A DNA stretch of 37,518 nt from Stenotrophomonas chelatiphaga (GTDB lineage Bacteria; Pseudomonadota; Gammaproteobacteria; Xanthomonadales; Xanthomonadaceae): the NCBI RefSeq assembly GCF_001431535.1, contig NZ_LDJK01000047.1, positions 1 to 37,518 on the forward strand, written 5' to 3'. This document shows positions 34,086 to 37,518 of this stretch, one piece after another. Each line of letters begins with the position of its first letter. Within the stretch, counting starts at the first letter, position 1. Below the pieces are notes generated by a model. That model was not told the DNA's origin. It saw only the letters and a list, made by a program, of their open reading frames with translations, and ran no database searches. The position numbers and the translations under genes are program-made.

Positions 34086-34091
34086 GTGGCC

Positions 34092-35567
34092 ATGCCTTCG
34101 CCCGCCGCCCTCGACACTGCCACCTGCGAACGGGCCCGCCTGGCGCGCGACGCGCGCTTTGACGGGTTGTTCTTCACTGCCGTGCGCAGCACCGGCATCT
34201 ATTGCCGTCCCGTGTGCCCGGCGCCGCCGCCGAAGCCGTCCAACGTGACCTATTACGCGAACGCGGCCTCCGCTGCCGCAGCCGGCTACCGACCGTGCCT
34301 GCGCTGCCGCCCGGAACTGTCACCGGCCGCGCAGCAGGGGCTGGAACAGGACACGGTGCGCCGGGCACTGGAGCTGATCCACGCTGGCTTCCTGCAGGAT
34401 GCCAGCGTGGCCGCACTGGCCGAACGCGTTGGCGTGGGCGCGCGCCAGCTGCAGCGCGTTTTCGTCGCCGCGCTAGGGGTGACGCCGCTGCAGCTGCACA
34501 CCACCCAGCGCCTGCTGCAGGCCAAGCAGTTGCTGACCGAAACCCACCTGCCGGTGACCGATGTCGCGCTGGCGGCGGGCTTCAACAGCCTGCGTCGGTT
34601 CAACGATGCCTTCCTGGCGGGCTGCGGCATGCCACCGAGCGCCATCCGCCGGCTGCCCGGCGCCGCTTCGCAGACCGGTGAGGGCCTGCGCCTGCGATTG
34701 GGCTACCGGCCGCCGCTGGATTTCGGCCTGATGCTGCAGTTCCTGCGCCGGCGCATGATTCCCGGCATCGAGCGCATCGAAGAAGACGGCTATGCACGCG
34801 TGATCGGTCCGCCCGAGCGCCCTGCCCTGCTGCGGGTGCATGCCGATACCCGCCGCAGCGAGCTGGTGCTGCAGCTGGACGGCGTCGACCCGCGGCAGAT
34901 TCCGCACGTGGTACGGCGGGTACGCCACATGTTCGACCTGGATGCCGACCTGCGCCAGGTGCACGCCACGCTGCAGGACGAGCCGCTGCTTGCGCAGGGC
35001 ATCGCGCTGCGGCCGGGGCTGCGCGTGCCCGGCGGCTGGGAGGGCTTCGAAGTGGCGGTGCGCGCGGTGCTGGGGCAACAGGTCAGCGTGGCCGCCGCGA
35101 CCACGCTGGCGCGGCGGCTGGTGCAGGCGTATGGGCGGGCGCTGCCGGGCATGCCGGACGGACTGGACCGTCTGTTCCCGCAGCCGGCGCAGCTCGCCGA
35201 CGCACCGCTGGAAGCGATCGGCCTGCCGCGAACGCGCGCGGCAACCCTGCGTGCACTGGCACGGGCCTGCGATGCAGGTGATCTGGATTTCCGCCCGGGC
35301 CAGCAGCTGGACACTTTCGTGGCGCGCTGCGTTGCATTGCCGGGCATCGGCGCCTGGACCGCGCACTACATCGCGCTGCGCGCGCTGGGCCAGCCCGATG
35401 CCTTCCCGGCCGGCGACCTGGTGCTGCAGCAGATGCTCGGCACACCCGGAAAACGCCTGACCGAGCGCCAGGCCGAGCAGCGCTCGCAGCCATGGCGTCC
35501 GTGGCGCGCCTATGCCGTGCTGCACCTGTGGCATCTGTCCACCCCGTTCACCGGAGTTCCGTCATGA
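34092..35567 (+). CDS. Ada-AlkA fusion: alkylation-responsive regulator and 3-methyladenine glycosylase
   Basis: DNA alkylation repair protein of 491 residues. The Ada N-terminal zinc domain has Cys38, Cys42, Cys69 and Cys72 at exactly the E. coli Ada numbers, which supports the ATG at 34092; Cys38 accepts methyl from phosphotriesters in the family. An AraC-type helix-turn-helix follows (about 90-190, VTDVALAAGFNSLRRFNDAF), then an AlkA N-terminal domain and a HhH-GPD glycosylase (from about 330, VLGQQVSVAAATTLARRLV), with LPGIGAWTAHYIALRALG and the catalytic Asp442 in AGDLV. It should both sense methylation and remove methylated bases. The O6-methylguanine transferase half of E. coli Ada is absent but is encoded by the next gene, which overlaps as ATGA. 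The message looks leaderless. Confidence 0.95.
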   Translation: MPSPAALDTATCERARLARDARFDGLFFTAVRSTGIYCRPVCPAPPPKPSNVTYYANAASAAAAGYRPCLRCRPELSPAAQQGLEQDTVRRALELIHAGFLQDASVAALAERVGVGARQLQRVFVAALGVTPLQLHTTQRLLQAKQLLTETHLPVTDVALAAGFNSLRRFNDAFLAGCGMPPSAIRRLPGAASQTGEGLRLRLGYRPPLDFGLMLQFLRRRMIPGIERIEEDGYARVIGPPERPALLRVHADTRRSELVLQLDGVDPRQIPHVVRRVRHMFDLDADLRQVHATLQDEPLLAQGIALRPGLRVPGGWEGFEVAVRAVLGQQVSVAAATTLARRLVQAYGRALPGMPDGLDRLFPQPAQLADAPLEAIGLPRTRAATLRALARACDAGDLDFRPGQQLDTFVARCVALPGIGAWTAHYIALRALGQPDAFPAGDLVLQQMLGTPGKRLTERQAEQRSQPWRPWRAYAVLHLWHLSTPFTGVPS

Positions 35568-36061
35568 CCCTGCACTACGACCGTTTCGACAGTCCGATCG
35601 GCGAACTGACCGTTGCCGGCGATGCACACGGCATCGCCCACATCCTGTTCCCGCAGAACCGCCACGATGCCAAGGGCCGCGGGCACTGGGTACACCACCC
35701 GCCCACCGTGCGCGATGCACGCGAGCAGTTGCTGGCGTACCTGCACGGTGAGCGGACCCACTTCGATCTGCCGCTGGCACCGCGCGGCACGCCGTTCCAG
35801 CTGCGCGTCTGGACGGCGCTGGCCGGCATCCCGTTCGGCCAGACATGGAGCTACCTGCAGTTGGCGACCCTGCTTGGCCAACCCAGCGCGACCCGCGCGG
35901 TGGGAGCGGCCAACGGGCGTAATCCGTTGCCGATCGTGCTGCCGTGCCACCGGGTGATCGGCCGCAATGGCGCGCTGACCGGCTTCGGCGGCGGGCTGGA
36001 AACCAAGGCCGCGCTGCTGCGCCTGGAACAGGGGGATGGCGGCCTGTTCCCGCGCCAGTGA
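35564..36061 (+). CDS. ogt: methylated-DNA-[protein]-cysteine S-methyltransferase
   Basis: Suicide repair enzyme that moves the methyl group of O6-methylguanine (or O4-methylthymine) to its own cysteine. It has 165 residues, the length of Ogt. The N-terminal domain (YDRFDSPIGELTVAGDAHGI) precedes the HTH-like DNA-binding domain with GTPFQLRVWTALAGIPFGQT, the arginine finger region ATRAVGAANGRNPLPIVL, and the active site PCHRVIGRNGALTGFGGG with Cys128. The ATG overlaps the ada-alkA stop codon as ATGA, so the two proteins are made together. A longer in-frame start upstream is antisense-like extension and not used. Together they restore the functions of E. coli Ada plus AlkA. Confidence 0.95.
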   Translation: MTLHYDRFDSPIGELTVAGDAHGIAHILFPQNRHDAKGRGHWVHHPPTVRDAREQLLAYLHGERTHFDLPLAPRGTPFQLRVWTALAGIPFGQTWSYLQLATLLGQPSATRAVGAANGRNPLPIVLPCHRVIGRNGALTGFGGGLETKAALLRLEQGDGGLFPRQ

Positions 36062-36072
36062 CGTTGGTTGTC

Positions 36073-36101
36073 TTGGGTGCGTCATCGCCTCGCCCTAGAA
36101 T
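36073..36101 (+). promoter_or_regulatory. promoter for a leaderless transcript
   Basis: TTGGGT (36073-36078) and TAGAAT (36096-36101) are separated by 17 bp. The -10 ends 6 nt before the ATG at 36108, so transcription would start at or next to the start codon. No Shine-Dalgarno sequence is present. Confidence 0.6.
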
Positions 36102-36107
36102 GGTGCG

Positions 36108-37367
36108 ATGACTCGACGCCCCCTTGCCTGGATGCTGGCCGCGATCCTGCCGCTGGCTGCCTGTACCACCGCCCCGCCGCGCTCCAGCGCAACCTCCCCT
36201 GCTGCGGCAGCGACGCGGGAAAACGCGCCGCACAAACTGCTGCTGGTCTCCATCGATGGGCTGCGCGCCGATGCACTGGACCGCGGCATCACGCCCAACC
36301 TGCAGCGCATCATCGACGGCGGGGTGCGCGCGAAGTGGATGACGCCTTCGTATCCTTCGTTGACCTTCCCCAACCATTACACCCTGGTCACCGGCCTGCG
36401 CCCGGACCACCACGGCATCATCCACAACAGCATGGACGTGGCCGAACTGGGCCGCTTCAAGCTGAGCGAGGCGGCGACGGTGACGCGGGTGGAATGGTGG
36501 GGCGGCGAGCCGATCTGGGTCAGCGCCGAGCAGGCCGGGGTACGCACGGCGACCTGGTCCTGGCCGGGCAGCGAAGCGGAAATCAAGGGTATCCGGCCCA
36601 GCCAATGGCGCCGCTACGATGAAAGCATCGCACTGGAAGCACGCGCCGACAGCGTGCTGGGGTGGCTGCGGCAGACCGATGCCGATGCAGCGCGGCTGGC
36701 CACGTTGTACCTGGAGACGGTCGACAAGGCCGGGCACCGGCATGGTCCGGATTCGGTGCAGTACAGCGCGGCGATCAAGCAGGCCGATGCCGTGGTGGGG
36801 CGTCTGCTGGATGGCCTGCAGCAGCACGGATTGAGCGCGGACACCAACGTGGTGGTGGTCTCCGACCACGGCATGGCAGCGGTAGCGCCCGGCCAGGTGG
36901 TCGCCACCGAAGACATGGTGGACCCGCGCTTGGCACGCAACATCAGCACGGGCCAGTCGATCGGTTTCGAGCCGGTGGAAGGGCAGCGGGCCGCCGCCGA
37001 ACGTGCCCTGCTCGGCCGCCACGCGCAGTACCAGTGCTGGAAGAAGCAGGACCTGCCGGCACGCTGGCACTACGGCAGCAACCCGCGCATTCCGTCGATC
37101 ATCTGCCAGATGGACGAGGGCTGGGATGCGCTCAGCCGCGAGAGCATCGCGCGCCGCAGCTACGAGGATCGGGGATCGCACGGCTATGACAACGCGCTGC
37201 CTTCGATGCGTGCGGTGTTCATCGCGCGCGGTCCGTCGTTCAAGCAGGGCCAGGTGATCGCGCCGTTCGACAACGTGGATGTGTATCCGTTGCTGGCACG
37301 GCTGCTGCAGGTGCCGGCGGCCGCCAATGATGGCGATGCGGATCGCCTGCTGGACGCGCTGCGCTGA
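36108..37367 (+). CDS. nucleotide pyrophosphatase/phosphodiesterase lipoprotein (NPP family)
   Basis: Exported phosphodiesterase of 419 residues, alkaline phosphatase superfamily. The N-terminal lipobox LAAC (Cys19) predicts lipid anchoring. Two-metal site motifs are in place: SIDGLRADAL with Asp50, nucleophile Thr86 in SLTFPNHYTLVTG, the segment ETVDKAGHRHG (Asp and His ligands), VVSDHGMA (Asp-His) and RGSHGYDN (His). The pattern and length match the Xanthomonas NPP enzyme, which cleaves nucleotide phosphodiesters such as nucleoside triphosphates and related compounds. The in vivo substrate here is not known. The gene has its own promoter and no ribosome binding site. Downstream sequence has a GC-rich hairpin. 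Confidence 0.93.
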   Translation: MTRRPLAWMLAAILPLAACTTAPPRSSATSPAAAATRENAPHKLLLVSIDGLRADALDRGITPNLQRIIDGGVRAKWMTPSYPSLTFPNHYTLVTGLRPDHHGIIHNSMDVAELGRFKLSEAATVTRVEWWGGEPIWVSAEQAGVRTATWSWPGSEAEIKGIRPSQWRRYDESIALEARADSVLGWLRQTDADAARLATLYLETVDKAGHRHGPDSVQYSAAIKQADAVVGRLLDGLQQHGLSADTNVVVVSDHGMAAVAPGQVVATEDMVDPRLARNISTGQSIGFEPVEGQRAAAERALLGRHAQYQCWKKQDLPARWHYGSNPRIPSIICQMDEGWDALSRESIARRSYEDRGSHGYDNALPSMRAVFIARGPSFKQGQVIAPFDNVDVYPLLARLLQVPAAANDGDADRLLDALR

Positions 37368-37385
37368 CGGCGTTGGTGGGTGTGT

Positions 37386-37402
37386 GCCGGGCTGCGCCCG
37401 GC
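37386..37402 (+). terminator. hairpin after the NPP gene
   Basis: Stem GCCGGG / CCCGGC with loop CTGCG, 18 bp after the stop codon, followed by GCCTGCTTTTTC. The T-run is 6 bp away from the stem, so termination is possible but not canonical. The core also resembles SMAG-type palindromes. Confidence 0.55.
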
Positions 37403-37518
37403 GCCTGCTTTTTCAAGCGGAAGCTAAGGCAACGTCAAAGGCTGCAGGGCTGCTTGCTGGTGGGGCGGGGTGGGTTGGCGGGAATCGCCGTGAATCCGTC
37501 CATGGAGGCTCGCCATCC
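37403..37518. other. non-coding end of window
   Basis: No gene seen. The last 40 bases (GAATCCGTCCATGGAGGCTC and flanks) look like an intergenic repeat of the kind common in this lineage but are cut off by the window edge, so neither repeat nor palindrome can be confirmed. Confidence 0.3.

Overview
The window is a high-GC, gene-dense chromosomal segment that looks like the core genome of a Stenotrophomonas species, probably the S. maltophilia complex. The grounds are family-level: dnaE followed by accA, Xanthomonadaceae-like gene products, and short palindromes starting with GTAG that resemble the SMAG repeats described in S. maltophilia. No prophage, insertion sequence, CRISPR array, tRNA or rRNA gene was seen. 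I found 31 supportable protein genes and one truncated gene remnant.

Layout. 1-4830: dnaE (replicative polymerase) and accA (acetyl-CoA carboxylase) on the plus strand. 4870-8835: a HemJ/CopD-like membrane protein, a methyltransferase, intracellular polyhydroxyalkanoate depolymerase phaZ, and a translationally coupled PadR regulator/membrane-sensor pair behind a long palindromic operator. 8991-13401: a secreted cyclophilin, a divergent LysR/EamA-transporter pair, a small acidic protein, and a coupled GFA-family/DUF4349-lipoprotein pair. 13506-16181: a DUF885 lipoprotein hydrolase with a strong terminator, then a lower-GC stretch with two divergent small secreted proteins that appear to be diverged paralogues. 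16182-19841: a GTAG palindrome cluster, an MsbA-type ABC exporter and a class C beta-lactamase-fold serine hydrolase. 19948-21824: a truncated VOC-type gene start coupled to a DUF72 gene, then an EamA transporter.

21831-27926 is a cyclic-di-GMP block on the minus strand: a GAF-GGDEF protein without an inhibitory site, a 7TM-type GGDEF protein with an intact one, and a PAS-GGDEF-EAL protein whose GGDEF motif is degenerate but whose EAL residues look intact. rluF lies among them. 28102-30473: the RNA helicase deaD with a hairpin in its leader, and a YbcJ-like S4 protein. 30504-33945: a UbiH/UbiM-type hydroxylase, a MAPEG protein, a DUF4019 protein and a periplasmic ClpP-fold lipoprotein. 34092-36061: an Ada-AlkA fusion coupled to an O6-methylguanine methyltransferase, a rearranged adaptive response to DNA alkylation. 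36108-37367: a lipoprotein nucleotide pyrophosphatase/phosphodiesterase that looks leaderless.

The most original leads are the paired small secreted proteins (15418-16181) with a Clp/CRP-like site between them, the 46-bp PadR operator, the palindrome across the phaZ start codon, and the truncated VOC leader coupled to DUF72. Most of the rest is ordinary core genome. Gene starts follow codon phase. A few site positions were counted by hand and could be off by one base.
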